A stretch of DNA of 55,844 nucleotides from JACKCP01 sp034007295 (GTDB lineage Bacteria > Desulfobacterota > Desulfobacteria > Desulfobacterales > JACKCP01). The position numbers were made by a program, and so were the translations under genes. Shown here in pieces: positions 33,962-43,811 of this stretch. Location of the stretch: the NCBI GenBank assembly GCA_034007295.1, contig JAVERC010000022.1:1-55844 (forward strand), read 5' to 3'. The first letter of the stretch is position 1. Each line of letters begins with the position of its first letter. Under the pieces are notes generated by a model. The model was not told where the DNA came from, made no database searches, and saw nothing but the letters and a program-made list of their open reading frames with translations.

Positions 33962-35215
33962 ATGAAATTATCGGCATTTGGTAAAAAATTTACTTCAGAA
34001 AGCGGAATTTTAAAATTAATGGATGATCTTGGCAATGCACTTGCCGGAGATAAAGATATGATAATGATGGGCGGAGGAAATCCGGGCCATGTTCCTGAAA
34101 TTGAAGATGCACTTAAAAAAAGACTTGAAAAAATTGTTTTAGATCATGGTGAGTTCAGAAGACTTACAGGAATTTATGATCCTCCACAGGGCGAAAAGGA
34201 ATTTATAAAAGAGCTTGCATCCATGCTCAATAAAGAATTTCTGTGGAATCTTACAGAAAAAAATATTGCTCTAACAAACGGAAGCCAGTCTTCTTTTTTT
34301 CTTTTGTTTAATATGTTTGCAGGCCAAATGGAAGACGGAACCAAAAAGAAAATTCTTCTTCCACTTGCACCTGAATATATTGGATATGCTGACGCAGGTC
34401 TTTGCAATGATTTTTTTGTATCATTTAAGCCAAAAATTGATTTTTTAGAAAACAGGACCTTTAAATACAGGGTTGATTTTGACTCCCTTGAAATTACTCC
34501 TGATGTTGGTGCAATCTGTGTTTCAAGACCGACAAATCCGACTGGAAATGTTATTACAGATGAAGAAGTAAAAAAACTATCCGAGCTTGCTCAAAAACAC
34601 GATATTCCTTTTATTTTAGATAATGCCTATGGTACTCCGTTCCCGGATATTATTTTTACAAAGGCCAGGCCTTTTTTTGAAAAAAATATGATTTTGTGCA
34701 TGAGTCTTTCAAAGTTTGGTCTTCCTGCTGCAAGAACAGGAATTATCATAGCAGATGAAGAAATTATAAAAGCTGTTTCAGGAATAAATGCAATTGTAAA
34801 TCTTGCACCAGGTTCATTTGGGCCAATGATGGCTCTTGATTTAATAAAAAATAATGAAATAAACTCTTTTTCTTCAAATGTAATAAAACCCTATTATCAA
34901 AACAAGGCAGAAGCAGCGGTTAAGCTTTTTCACAAAGAACTTGAAGGTACAAATTATTATATTCACAAGCCTGAAGGTGCAATTTTTTTGTGGCTGTGGT
35001 TTAAGGATTTAAAAATTACCACTTATGAGCTTTATGAAAGACTTAAAGAAAGGGGAGTAATTGTTGTTCCCGGAAAATATTTTTTCCCTGGAATTGATGA
35101 TGATTCATGGGTGCACAGAAATGAATGCATAAGGGTTACATATTCCCAGGATGCAAAAAAAGTAGAAAAAGGAATAAAAATTATTGGAGAAGAAGTAAAA
35201 AAAGGGTATTGTTGA
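33962..35215 (+). CDS. avtA: Valine-pyruvate aminotransferase-like PLP enzyme
   Basis: 417-aa fold-type I aminotransferase resembling AvtA (transamination between valine or alanine and the matching keto acids). The N-terminus MKLSAFGKKFTSESGILKLMDDLG and the segment MGGGNPGHVPEIE are typical of that family. PLP-binding features: TNGSQSSFFLLF, CVSRPTNPTGNVITDEE, the aspartate of ILDNAYG, the Schiff-base lysine K251 in MSLSKFGLPAARTG, and the C-terminal arginine in ECIRVTYSQ. ATG 33962 with GAGGC upstream is preferred over TTG 33950. It is monocistronic, followed by a terminator. Confidence 0.88.
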   Translation: MKLSAFGKKFTSESGILKLMDDLGNALAGDKDMIMMGGGNPGHVPEIEDALKKRLEKIVLDHGEFRRLTGIYDPPQGEKEFIKELASMLNKEFLWNLTEKNIALTNGSQSSFFLLFNMFAGQMEDGTKKKILLPLAPEYIGYADAGLCNDFFVSFKPKIDFLENRTFKYRVDFDSLEITPDVGAICVSRPTNPTGNVITDEEVKKLSELAQKHDIPFILDNAYGTPFPDIIFTKARPFFEKNMILCMSLSKFGLPAARTGIIIADEEIIKAVSGINAIVNLAPGSFGPMMALDLIKNNEINSFSSNVIKPYYQNKAEAAVKLFHKELEGTNYYIHKPEGAIFLWLWFKDLKITTYELYERLKERGVIVVPGKYFFPGIDDDSWVHRNECIRVTYSQDAKKVEKGIKIIGEEVKKGYC

Positions 35216-35238
35216 CTATAGTTCATTTTTTAAATTTT

Positions 35239-35269
35239 GGCCTGATAAGAATTGTTTTCAGGCCTTTTT
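35239..35269 (+). terminator. Intrinsic terminator of avtA
   Basis: 7-bp stem GGCCTGA / TCAGGCC, 12-base loop, five T residues, 23 bases after the avtA stop. It overlaps the 5' end of the following gene remnant. Confidence 0.85.
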
Positions 35270-35713
35270 ATTAAATTCAGGAAAATCTATTCAATCAATA
35301 TTTCAACACCACTGCAGATAAAATCAGAAATGGAAAAAGCCAAAAAAGAAAAAAGACAATATTTTCTTTTTAAGCACAGGCTTTTTTCAGGTGAAATAAG
35401 GGATGTTGAAGTATATTCCGGTCCTATGCCTTTAAACGGCAAAAAATATCTTTTTTCAATTATTTACGATATTACTGAACGAATTAAAACAGAGCGTGAA
35501 AAAGAAGAGCTTATAAAAAAACTCGAAAAAGCCTTAAATGAAATCAAAACCCTTAAAGGCATTGTTCCAATATGTGCATCCTGCAAAAAAATAAGAGATG
35601 ACAAAGGATACTGGACTCAGCTTGAAGAATATCTTTTGGAGCATTCTGATGCTGAACTCAGCCACGGTCTTTGTCCTGATTGTATGAATAGGCTTTATCC
35701 TGATTTTGTTTAG
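35252..35713 (+). pseudogene. 5'-truncated PAS-domain signalling gene
   Basis: The open frame encodes only the second half of a PAS domain (EMEKAKKEKRQYFLFKHRL, SGEIRDVEVYSGPM, LFSIIYDITERIKTE), a short coiled coil and a C-terminal module ICASCKKIRDDKGYW...LCPDCMNRLYPDF that commonly ends multi-domain PAS sensor proteins. The first half of the PAS fold and any upstream domains are missing. The frame begins inside the avtA terminator with a TTG, and neither it nor ATG 35330 has a ribosome site. A deletion next to the defence island is the simplest explanation. Expression as a small protein is possible but unlikely. Confidence 0.7.
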
Positions 35714-35790
35714 CATTTAAAAATCCTCAGAAACTTTTATTAAGAATACAAATTAATTTATACTCACTAAAAATTTTGCCATATTCTTAT

Positions 35791-35942
35791 TAATTAGTGA
35801 TTGGCCAAAACGAGAATTTTTTGTTCAGTTCAAGGAAGATGAGAAATTTAACCTTTAGGATACATTGAGTATTTTGAGGATTAAATTTTGCATCTGACTC
35901 AGAAAAGGGCAAAAAGGCCTTTTTCATTCGGCAACTAATTAT
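35791..35942 (+). repeat. Dispersed ~150-bp repeat, copy E (left of the cassette)
   Basis: Best-preserved copy. It begins TAATTAGTGATTGGCC and ends GGCAACTAATTA; the outer TAATTAGT / ACTAATTA is a perfect 8-bp inverted repeat. A 27-base core (35864-35890) is identical to copy F. An AAAAAGGCCTTTTT palindrome lies at 35911-35924. Same orientation as copy F, 16.7 kb away. Confidence 0.9.
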
Positions 35943-36019
35943 ACTTTTTTTTTATTTAAAATTTGTATTGAATGCAGTTAATAATTGAACTAGATAACTA
36001 ATAAGCAAAAAGTATTTTA

Positions 36020-36216
36020 CCTAAGTTGAGCGTTTCCTATTTTTAAATTAAGAAATTTTTAATGAATCAAGCTTATTATATTTAAAAACATGAAACCCTG
36101 CGGGCTTTTCAATTTTGCCGCATCTACTGCGTTAAATTGTATCACGCATAGCAAAAGTATAGCCTGATACAATTTGCCTTGTATATGCAGCAAACTTGAA
36201 AATCGCTCAATTTAGG
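36020..36216 (+). repeat. 197-bp palindromic element with 13-bp terminal inverted repeats
   Basis: Ends CCTAAGTTGAGCG (36020-36032) and CGCTCAATTTAGG (36204-36216) are inverted repeats with 12 of 13 matches. Inside, 36104-36207 folds into a long imperfect hairpin whose inner stem AAATTGTATCA / TGATACAATTT (36134-36144, 36165-36175) is perfect and whose outer part pairs GGCTTTTCAA..TTTGCCGCAT with ATGCAGCAAACTTGAAAATC. No coding capacity. It lies 40 bases before the SNF2 helicase gene. Confidence 0.75.
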
Positions 36217-36256
36217 TTTTAATCAAAAACAAAAAATTACTCATGGATTAAACTTA

Positions 36257-39100
36257 ATGGGATTTTTAGATTTTATTCCGGCACCCGGAGCAAGGGTTGA
36301 AATAAGGGATGCACAGTGGCTTGTAAGAAGTGTTGATAATACAATAACAGGCGGATACAGGCTTAATGTTACAGGTGTTTCAGAAATAGTAAAAGATAAG
36401 GAAGCTGTTTTTTTAACAGAAATAGATAAAGATATTAAGCTCCTTGATCCTGTTCTTACAGAACTTGTACCAGACGAAACACCAAATCATATTGGGTCTT
36501 TTTTATATATTGAAAGTCTTTTAAGAAAATCACCGCCAACTGATGAAAAAATATATGCGGGCCATAAAGCTGCAATGGATGAAGTTACATACCAGCTTGA
36601 TCCTGCTGTTCAGGCATTAAAGCAGCCAAGACAGAGAATTCTTATTGCAGATGCAGTAGGTCTTGGAAAAACAATTGAAGCAGGAATATTATTAACAGAG
36701 CTAATAAAAAGAGGTAAGGGCAAAAGAATTTTGGTCCTTACAGTAAAAAGTATGCTCACCCAGTTTCAAAAAGAAATCTGGTCAAGGTTTTCCATTCCGC
36801 TCACAAGACTTGATTCTGTTGCAATTCAAAAAATAAGACAGGAAATTCCGACAAATCACAATCCGTTTTATTATTACGATAAATCCATCATATCCATAGA
36901 TACGCTTAAACAGAGCATGGAATACAGAAATTATATTGAAAATGCCTGGTGGGATATAATTGTAATAGATGAAGCACACAATGTTGCAAAACGCGGCAAT
37001 GGTTATTCCCAGAGGGCAAAGCTTGCTTCTCTTTTATCAAGAAGATCAGACACTTTAATAATGCTTTCAGCAACACCACATGACGGAAAGGCCTCAAGCT
37101 TTGCAAGTCTTATGAATATGCTTGATAAAACAGCCATAGCCAATCCTGATAATTACGGGCCTGAAGATATAAAAGGTCTTTATATAAGAAGATTTAAAAA
37201 AGATATTTTAAACCAGGTTAAAAATTCCTTTAAAGAAAGACAAATTTTAAAAATTGATTCCATAGCCTGTGAAAAAGAAGAGTCTGCTTTTGATTATCTT
37301 TCAAAAATTAATTTTGAATCCATTGATAAAAATTCAAATGATAAAAATGCAAAAAGCATACTTTTTAAAGTAACCCTTGAAAAGGCTCTTTTTTCAAGTC
37401 CTCTGGCATGTGCATCATCAATAAAAAACAGAATAAAAAAACTTGAAAAAAAGGATGATAAGGATTTTTCAAATGATATTGAAAAACTCAAAAACCTTTT
37501 AAATCTTGTAAAAGATATAGATAAAGAAAGTTTTTCAAAATATCAAAAACTCATCTCTTTTATAAAGGATAAAGATTCAGGTTTTGCATGGACAGGTAAA
37601 GATAAGGAAGACAGGCTTGTAATTTTTACAGAAAGAATTGAAACTCTGAAATTTCTTTCTGAAAATATTAAAACAGATCTTAAATTAAAAGAAAATCAAA
37701 TCTCCATACTTCATGGAGGGCTTTCAGATATTGAGCAGCAGAAAGCTGTTGAAGATTTTGGAATAACAGAATCCCCTGTAAGGCTTATGATAGCATCTGA
37801 TGTAGCATCAGAAGGTATAAACCTTCACTACCTTTCCCATAAAATGATTCATTTTGATATTCCATGGTCTTTAATGGTTTTTCAGCAGAGAAACGGAAGA
37901 ATAGACAGATACGGCCAGGAAAAAATTCCAAAAATTGCTTATTTTTTAACCCGGAGTGAAAATAAAAAAATAAAAGGCGATACAAGAATTTTAGAGCTTC
38001 TCATTCAAAAAGATGAAGAAACTGTAAAAAACATTGGTGACCCGGCAGAATTTTTCAAGGTTTATGATTCAGAGCTTGAAGAAGAGATAACAGCAAGGGC
38101 AATTTCTGAGGGAAAATCTGCAAAAGATTTTGAAGATGAGCTTTCAGGCGAAGATGAATTTAATCCATTAGCTCTTTTATTTGAAGAAGAACCTGTTGTT
38201 GGAGAAGATGCAGAAATTAATATATCTTCAATGCCTTCACTTTTTAAAAGCGATTATGAGTTTTTAAAGCAGGCAATATTTTTTGAAAGACAAAACAAAG
38301 AAAAAATCAAGGCAGAATTTTATGATGATGAAAAAAGAATAGACTTAAAAGCAAGTGATGATCTTTTGCAGAGATTTAAATTTTATCCATCAGAAATAAG
38401 ACCAAAAGCACCTGATAATGAACTTGTTCTTTGTGCAGATAAAGAAATAATTATTGAAAATATAAAAAAGAGCAGAAAAGATGAAAAAACATGGCCTGGA
38501 ATACATTATCTCTGGGAAATGAATCCTGTTGTAAAATGGATGGAAGATAAAATTATATCTTCATTAAAAAGACATTCTGCTCCGGTTATAGACGCATCAT
38601 CAATATTAAATAAAAATGAAAATATTTTTATATTATCAGGACTTTTTCCAAACAGAAAAGGTCAGCCTGTTTTTCAAAAGTGGGCAGGAATTTGTTTTAA
38701 AAATAAATCCTTTAAAGAGATAAAGGATTTTGAATCCATATCAAAACTGATTAACCCGGATAAAAACAATTTTCCAAATACAAACAAAAATATAGATACA
38801 GATGAGCTTTCATCTTTTCTTGGTGAAGCTGTGGAAAAAATGAAAACCTGGCTTTTAACCCATAAAAAAGAATTTGAATCAGATATTAAAGCTCAGCTTG
38901 ATTTAAAATTAAAAGAGCTTCAAAAACTTGAGAATAAAAAGTTTGAACAGCTTGAGCTTTTTAAGGGTTTTGACAAGGAAGCAAGAAAAAGAAAGGTAAA
39001 ATCAGATTTCAAAGATTATCAGTCATGGATTAAAGATACCATGACAATTGAGGATCAACCTTTTATTCAGGTTATTGCTGTGCTTTACGGAGGTTTATAA
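36257..39100 (+). CDS. SNF2-family helicase/translocase, DrmD-like
   Basis: 947 aa. The superfamily 2 SNF2 core is clear: Walker A ADAVGLGKT near 131-139 preceded by the RQRILI strand, DEAH at 238-241 (WWDIIVIDEAHNVA), motif III LSATPHDG, and the C-terminal helicase half with LMIASDVASEGINLH and QQRNGRIDRYGQ near 541-553. The C-terminal third is charged and unassigned. SNF2 proteins of this size with N-terminal APGARVEIRDAQWLVR segments occur with DISARM and related restriction-like systems (DrmD), moving along double-stranded DNA. It is first in the cassette and the methylase follows one base after its stop. The ribosome site is weak, and the palindromic element lies just upstream. Confidence 0.88.
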   Translation: MGFLDFIPAPGARVEIRDAQWLVRSVDNTITGGYRLNVTGVSEIVKDKEAVFLTEIDKDIKLLDPVLTELVPDETPNHIGSFLYIESLLRKSPPTDEKIYAGHKAAMDEVTYQLDPAVQALKQPRQRILIADAVGLGKTIEAGILLTELIKRGKGKRILVLTVKSMLTQFQKEIWSRFSIPLTRLDSVAIQKIRQEIPTNHNPFYYYDKSIISIDTLKQSMEYRNYIENAWWDIIVIDEAHNVAKRGNGYSQRAKLASLLSRRSDTLIMLSATPHDGKASSFASLMNMLDKTAIANPDNYGPEDIKGLYIRRFKKDILNQVKNSFKERQILKIDSIACEKEESAFDYLSKINFESIDKNSNDKNAKSILFKVTLEKALFSSPLACASSIKNRIKKLEKKDDKDFSNDIEKLKNLLNLVKDIDKESFSKYQKLISFIKDKDSGFAWTGKDKEDRLVIFTERIETLKFLSENIKTDLKLKENQISILHGGLSDIEQQKAVEDFGITESPVRLMIASDVASEGINLHYLSHKMIHFDIPWSLMVFQQRNGRIDRYGQEKIPKIAYFLTRSENKKIKGDTRILELLIQKDEETVKNIGDPAEFFKVYDSELEEEITARAISEGKSAKDFEDELSGEDEFNPLALLFEEEPVVGEDAEINISSMPSLFKSDYEFLKQAIFFERQNKEKIKAEFYDDEKRIDLKASDDLLQRFKFYPSEIRPKAPDNELVLCADKEIIIENIKKSRKDEKTWPGIHYLWEMNPVVKWMEDKIISSLKRHSAPVIDASSILNKNENIFILSGLFPNRKGQPVFQKWAGICFKNKSFKEIKDFESISKLINPDKNNFPNTNKNIDTDELSSFLGEAVEKMKTWLLTHKKEFESDIKAQLDLKLKELQKLENKKFEQLELFKGFDKEARKRKVKSDFKDYQSWIKDTMTIEDQPFIQVIAVLYGGL

Positions 39101-39101
39101 T

Positions 39102-42100
39102 ATGGCTATTGATCTTGCAGGCATAAACAATGAAAATGAATTTTACTCCCATCACTACCTCATGGCAATTCTTGAAGGTGACTTAAAAGAGCTTTTTTCC
39201 AAATGGACAAGTCTTGACCAGGAAGAAAATATTAAGCCTCCCCACAAAAAAATAAAAACCCTTTCAAAATCGTTTTTCAAAAATCTTGATTTGTTTTTTA
39301 AAGAAAAAGATATTTTTGAAAAAATATCCATTCAAAGGGAGTTTTTAATAAATTTTTTTTCATCCCTTGGATATAAACCTGATTTTAAGCCTCAGGTTTT
39401 AGAAGATAAAACAAGTATTCCTCTTGTATCTGAAGTTTCAAAACAAAGCGGTGCACCTCTTTTGTGGATAATCGAAACAATTAATGATTCAAATGAAAAT
39501 CTGTCTTTGTTTGAAAGGAATATAAAAAAAGAGCTTTTTATAAAAAACGGATTTGATGATTTAAAAGACAATGAAATTATAATCCCTGATTTAATAATTG
39601 AAGAACTAGTTTCAAAAAAGATTTTTTCCATGGAAGAAGCTCCAAGATGGATAATTTTATCATCAATGGAAAATATTGCTCTTATAGATCGCACAAAATG
39701 GAATGAGAAAAAATGTCTTACCTTTGATTTAAAGGAAATTTTTAACAGAAAGGATGATTTGGCTCTTAAATCCTTGTCAGCTCTTTTATCAAAGGATTCC
39801 ATAGCACCGGATGACGGACTTTCACTTCTTGATACACTTGATGAAAATTCACACAAAAATGCCTTTGCTGTTTCACAAGACCTTAAATATGCATTAAGGG
39901 AAGCAATAGAAGACCTTGGAAATGAGGCTGTTTATTATTTAAGGGAAGTAAAAAGGGAAAAAATTTATGATGAAACAATAGATTCAAAAGAGCTGTCAAG
40001 GCAGTGTTTAAGATATATGTACCGCCTTTTATTTCTATTTTATATAGAGTCAAGGCCGGAGCTTGGATATTCTCCCATGAAATCAGATGCCTACAGGCTT
40101 GGATACAGTCTTGAGTCTTTAAGAGACCTTGAAATGAAAAAACTTACCACAAAAGAATCTATTGAAGGCTATTATATCCATCATTCAATAAAAACACTTT
40201 TTGGCCTTGTTTATAATGGTTTTAATCCAAAAGAGTTTAAATTTGACTATGAAAATAAAAAACTTAAGCATCTTTTTGAAATAACACCCTTAAAAAGTCA
40301 TCTTTTTGACCCTGAGAGAACAAAAATTCTTGAAAGGGTAAAATTCAGAAACAAAGTTCTTCAAAAAATCATTAAAAACATGTCTGTAACAAGACCTAAA
40401 AACGGTAAAAATCAAAGAAGCGGGAGAATTTCATATTCAAACCTTGGAATAAACCAGCTTGGAGCTGTTTATGAAGCTCTTTTATCATACCAGGGATTTT
40501 TTGCTGAAAAAGACCTTTATGAGGTTAAAAAAGCAAAAGATAAATACAATGAACTTGATACTGCATATTTTGTAGGGGAACAAGACCTTGATAAATACAA
40601 TAAAGATGAAAAAGTATTTAATAATGACGGCACTTTAAAAAAATATTTAAAAGGAAGTTTTATTTACAGACTTGCAGGAAGAGACAGGGAAAAATCTGCA
40701 TCATATTATACTCCTGAAGTTTTAACCCGGTGTCTTGTTCACTTTGCTTTAAAGGAAGCTCTAAAAAATAAAACAGCAGATGAGATTTTATCTACATATA
40801 TTTGCGAGCCTGCCATGGGAAGTGCTGCTTTTTTAAATGAAGCTGTAAACCAGACAGCAGAATATTATTTAAAGCTCAAGCAAAAAGAACTTGGCACTAC
40901 AATTCCACACGATGAATTTAAGCTTGAAAAACAAAAGGTAAAAACCTTTCTTGCAGACAACAATGTATTTGGAGTTGATTTAAATCCTGTTGCAGTTGAG
41001 CTTGCAGAAGTATCTTTATGGCTTAATACCATCCATCCCGGAGGTTTTGTTCCCTGGTTTGGAATGCAGCTTGTGTGCGGAAATTCTCTTATTGGAGCAT
41101 CAGCAAATTGTTTCCATGTTTCAAATTTAAAAAAGAAAGATAATTCAGATGAATTATGGCTTGATATTTCTCCATTAAAAAGAGGTTTCAGGGATAAAAG
41201 GGACAAAGATTTGATTTATCATTTTCTTTTGCCTGACAAAGGAATGTCTGATTACAAAGATAAAGTCATAAACACTCTTGCAAAGGAAAATATTAAAGAA
41301 ATAAAAGACTGGAAAACAGATTTTATTAAGCCTTTAAAAGAAAATGAAATAAAGCTTTTAAAAACCTTTTCTGATGCTGTTGATAATTTGTGGATTCGCC
41401 ATGCAAAAAACTTAACTCAGATAAGAAAAAGAACCACAGATAAAATAGATATATTTGGAAACAAAATACCCGAAGATAAAAAACATACTTTTACCCATGA
41501 AAAAGACAATATATTTCATAAAGAGTTTGTAAATGACGGCTCAGCAGGTTCTGGAACTTACAAAAGACTTAAACTTGTTATGGATTACTGGTGTTCATTA
41601 TGGTTTTGGCCAATTGAAAAATCAAACCTTCTTCCGTCAAGAAAAGAGTTTTATAATGAACTTTCATTAATTCTTCTTGGAACCAGTAATTATGAAAATG
41701 ATTTGGAGCAGACAAGTTTTTTTCCGGATTTGGATGAAAAAAAGGCGGAGCAGCTTAATTTTGAATTAAATGAAAAATTTGTAAATACAGCAAAGCTTTT
41801 TGAAAAATCAGAAAGATTAAGGCTTGTAAATAAAATAGCTCTTGAAAAAAGATTTCTTCACTGGGAACTTGAGTTTGCTGATGTTTTTTTGGAAAAGGGC
41901 GGTTTTGATGTGATTCTTGGGAATCCGCCGTGGTTAAAGGTTGAATGGCAGGAATCAGGTATTCTTGGTGATGTTGAGCCTTTGTTTGTATTGAGAAAAT
42001 ATTCTGCATCAAAGCTTAATGATTTAAGAGATGAAACTTTAGATAAGTTTGATTTAAAATCTGGTTATTTTAAAGAATTTGAAGAGGCTGAAGGAACCCA

Positions 42101-43811
42101 GTGTTTTTTAAATTCTATTCAAAATTATCCTGAATTAAAGGGGATACGCTCAAACCTTTTTAAATGTTTTATTCCCAAAGCTTGGAAGATTGGAAATGAA
42201 AATTGTGTTTCAGGGTTTCTTCATCCTGAAGGTGTTTATGATGATCCAAATGGAGGAAATTTTAGAAAAGAGATTTATAAAAGATTGAAATATCATTTTC
42301 AGTTTCATAATGAACTCAATCTATTTGCTGAAGTTGACCATCATACAAAATTCAGCATCAATATTTATGGCAGTAAAAAAGAAGATATTAGTTTTTATAA
42401 TATTTCAAATCTTTATACTCCAAAAACTGTTTTTAAATCTTTTGAACATTCAGGTTATGGTGAAGTTCCTGGAATTAAAGATGAGAATAATAACTGGAAT
42501 ATAACACCTCATTTAAACAGGATTATTAAGGTAACTGAAAAAGAATTAAGTCTGTTTGCAGAGCTTTATGATAAAAAAGGCACTGGTTTTAATGAGGCAA
42601 GACTTCCCTCAATTCATTCATCTGAACTTGTAACTGTATTAATTAAGTTTTCTTCATATAAAGAAAAATTAATGGATTTGGAAGATAAGGTTTTTTTTAC
42701 TCAGCATTGGAATGAAGTAAATGCTCAAAAAGATAATACAATAAAAAGAGAAACCAGATTTCCAGATAGTCCGGAAGAATTAATTTTATCAGGGCCTCAT
42801 TTTTTTACAGGTTATCCTTTGTACAAAACTCCAAGGGAAAAATGCAGCCTGAATTCAGATTATGACATTATAGATTTAACAGATATTTCAGAAGACTATC
42901 TGCCAAGAACAAATTATATCCCTGCATGTGATATTGATGATTATAAAAAAAGAATTCCTGATGTTTTCTGGGGAAATCATAAAGTTACAGATTATTACAG
43001 GTTATGCCATAGAAGAATGTTTGGTGCCACAGCCGAGAGATCCTTGATATTGTCTGTCTTACCAAAAGGTGTTTCACATATTAACACGGTGATTTCATCT
43101 GTAATTAAAAATGAATTTTATGTCGGGATGATTACAGGTCTGTGTTCATCCCTAGTATATGATTTTTATTTAAAAACTACGGGTCGTTCTGATTTCTATG
43201 CATCTACACTTTTAATTTTCCCACTGATAAAAAATAATAATATTCTACTAAGAAGCCTAATGCTAAACTGTTTAACCCTTTATTATAAAGAACTCTGGCA
43301 AAACTGCTGGAAAGAAGAATTCAAAAACGACAAATGGGCAAAAAAAGACAGCCGTCTTGATAACTCAAAATTTACAAATTTATCAAAAAACTGGAAATGG
43401 AGCACACCTCTTAGAACAGACTATGAAAGAAGACAGGCTCTGGTTGAAATAGATGTTTTAACCTCAATGGCTCTTGGTCTTACACTTGAAGAACTTAAAA
43501 CAATTTACAGGGTTCAGTTCCCTGTAATGAGAGCCTATGAAAAGGAAACCTTTTATGACCAAAAAGGAAGAATTGTCTTTACAATAAGCATGGGACTTCC
43601 CGGAGTTGGTTTTTCAAGAAAAGAATGGAATGAAATAAAAGATGCAAAGTCTGGTGAAATTGAAAGAATAGTTAAAGACAATACAAAACCAGGCGGAGAA
43701 GTTGAAAGAAAAATAATTTATTATCCTCCCTTTGACAGGTGTGACCGCGAAAAAGACTATGAAGAAGTGTGGCAAAAATTTGAGAAAAGATTTCCGGGAG
43801 GTATTAAATGA
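39102..43811 (+). CDS. Large adenine-specific DNA methyltransferase, Eco57I/PglX/DrmMI-like
   Basis: 1569 aa. ATG 39102 follows GGAGG (39089-39093); the frame is open 54 bases further upstream inside the SNF2 gene. N6-adenine motifs: I at about 566-575 (CEPAMGSAAFL), II near 625 (FGVDLNPVAVELAEVSLWL) and catalytic IV near 940 (LGNPPWLKVEW). The ~310 residues between II and IV form a large insertion. The N-terminal 500 residues include a helical region with YRLLFLFYIESRPELGYSPM, typical of type IIG/PglX-like enzymes; the C-terminal 550 could recognise DNA. It could mark host DNA so that the helicases act on unmodified DNA. Whether it also cuts DNA is unclear. Overlaps the next gene by four bases. 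Confidence 0.9.
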   Translation: MAIDLAGINNENEFYSHHYLMAILEGDLKELFSKWTSLDQEENIKPPHKKIKTLSKSFFKNLDLFFKEKDIFEKISIQREFLINFFSSLGYKPDFKPQVLEDKTSIPLVSEVSKQSGAPLLWIIETINDSNENLSLFERNIKKELFIKNGFDDLKDNEIIIPDLIIEELVSKKIFSMEEAPRWIILSSMENIALIDRTKWNEKKCLTFDLKEIFNRKDDLALKSLSALLSKDSIAPDDGLSLLDTLDENSHKNAFAVSQDLKYALREAIEDLGNEAVYYLREVKREKIYDETIDSKELSRQCLRYMYRLLFLFYIESRPELGYSPMKSDAYRLGYSLESLRDLEMKKLTTKESIEGYYIHHSIKTLFGLVYNGFNPKEFKFDYENKKLKHLFEITPLKSHLFDPERTKILERVKFRNKVLQKIIKNMSVTRPKNGKNQRSGRISYSNLGINQLGAVYEALLSYQGFFAEKDLYEVKKAKDKYNELDTAYFVGEQDLDKYNKDEKVFNNDGTLKKYLKGSFIYRLAGRDREKSASYYTPEVLTRCLVHFALKEALKNKTADEILSTYICEPAMGSAAFLNEAVNQTAEYYLKLKQKELGTTIPHDEFKLEKQKVKTFLADNNVFGVDLNPVAVELAEVSLWLNTIHPGGFVPWFGMQLVCGNSLIGASANCFHVSNLKKKDNSDELWLDISPLKRGFRDKRDKDLIYHFLLPDKGMSDYKDKVINTLAKENIKEIKDWKTDFIKPLKENEIKLLKTFSDAVDNLWIRHAKNLTQIRKRTTDKIDIFGNKIPEDKKHTFTHEKDNIFHKEFVNDGSAGSGTYKRLKLVMDYWCSLWFWPIEKSNLLPSRKEFYNELSLILLGTSNYENDLEQTSFFPDLDEKKAEQLNFELNEKFVNTAKLFEKSERLRLVNKIALEKRFLHWELEFADVFLEKGGFDVILGNPPWLKVEWQESGILGDVEPLFVLRKYSASKLNDLRDETLDKFDLKSGYFKEFEEAEGTQCFLNSIQNYPELKGIRSNLFKCFIPKAWKIGNENCVSGFLHPEGVYDDPNGGNFRKEIYKRLKYHFQFHNELNLFAEVDHHTKFSINIYGSKKEDISFYNISNLYTPKTVFKSFEHSGYGEVPGIKDENNNWNITPHLNRIIKVTEKELSLFAELYDKKGTGFNEARLPSIHSSELVTVLIKFSSYKEKLMDLEDKVFFTQHWNEVNAQKDNTIKRETRFPDSPEELILSGPHFFTGYPLYKTPREKCSLNSDYDIIDLTDISEDYLPRTNYIPACDIDDYKKRIPDVFWGNHKVTDYYRLCHRRMFGATAERSLILSVLPKGVSHINTVISSVIKNEFYVGMITGLCSSLVYDFYLKTTGRSDFYASTLLIFPLIKNNNILLRSLMLNCLTLYYKELWQNCWKEEFKNDKWAKKDSRLDNSKFTNLSKNWKWSTPLRTDYERRQALVEIDVLTSMALGLTLEELKTIYRVQFPVMRAYEKETFYDQKGRIVFTISMGLPGVGFSRKEWNEIKDAKSGEIERIVKDNTKPGGEVERKIIYYPPFDRCDREKDYEEVWQKFEKRFPGGIK

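Noticed and set aside
35785..35945. Dispersed repeats considered as CRISPR or integron sites
   Set aside because: Copies are kilobases apart, divergent and ~150 bp long, with no regular spacers and no integrase or cas gene in the window.
39392..39856. 154-aa minus-strand open frame within the methylase gene
   Set aside because: Ser/Phe-rich antisense shadow of the methylase N-terminus; no start signal.
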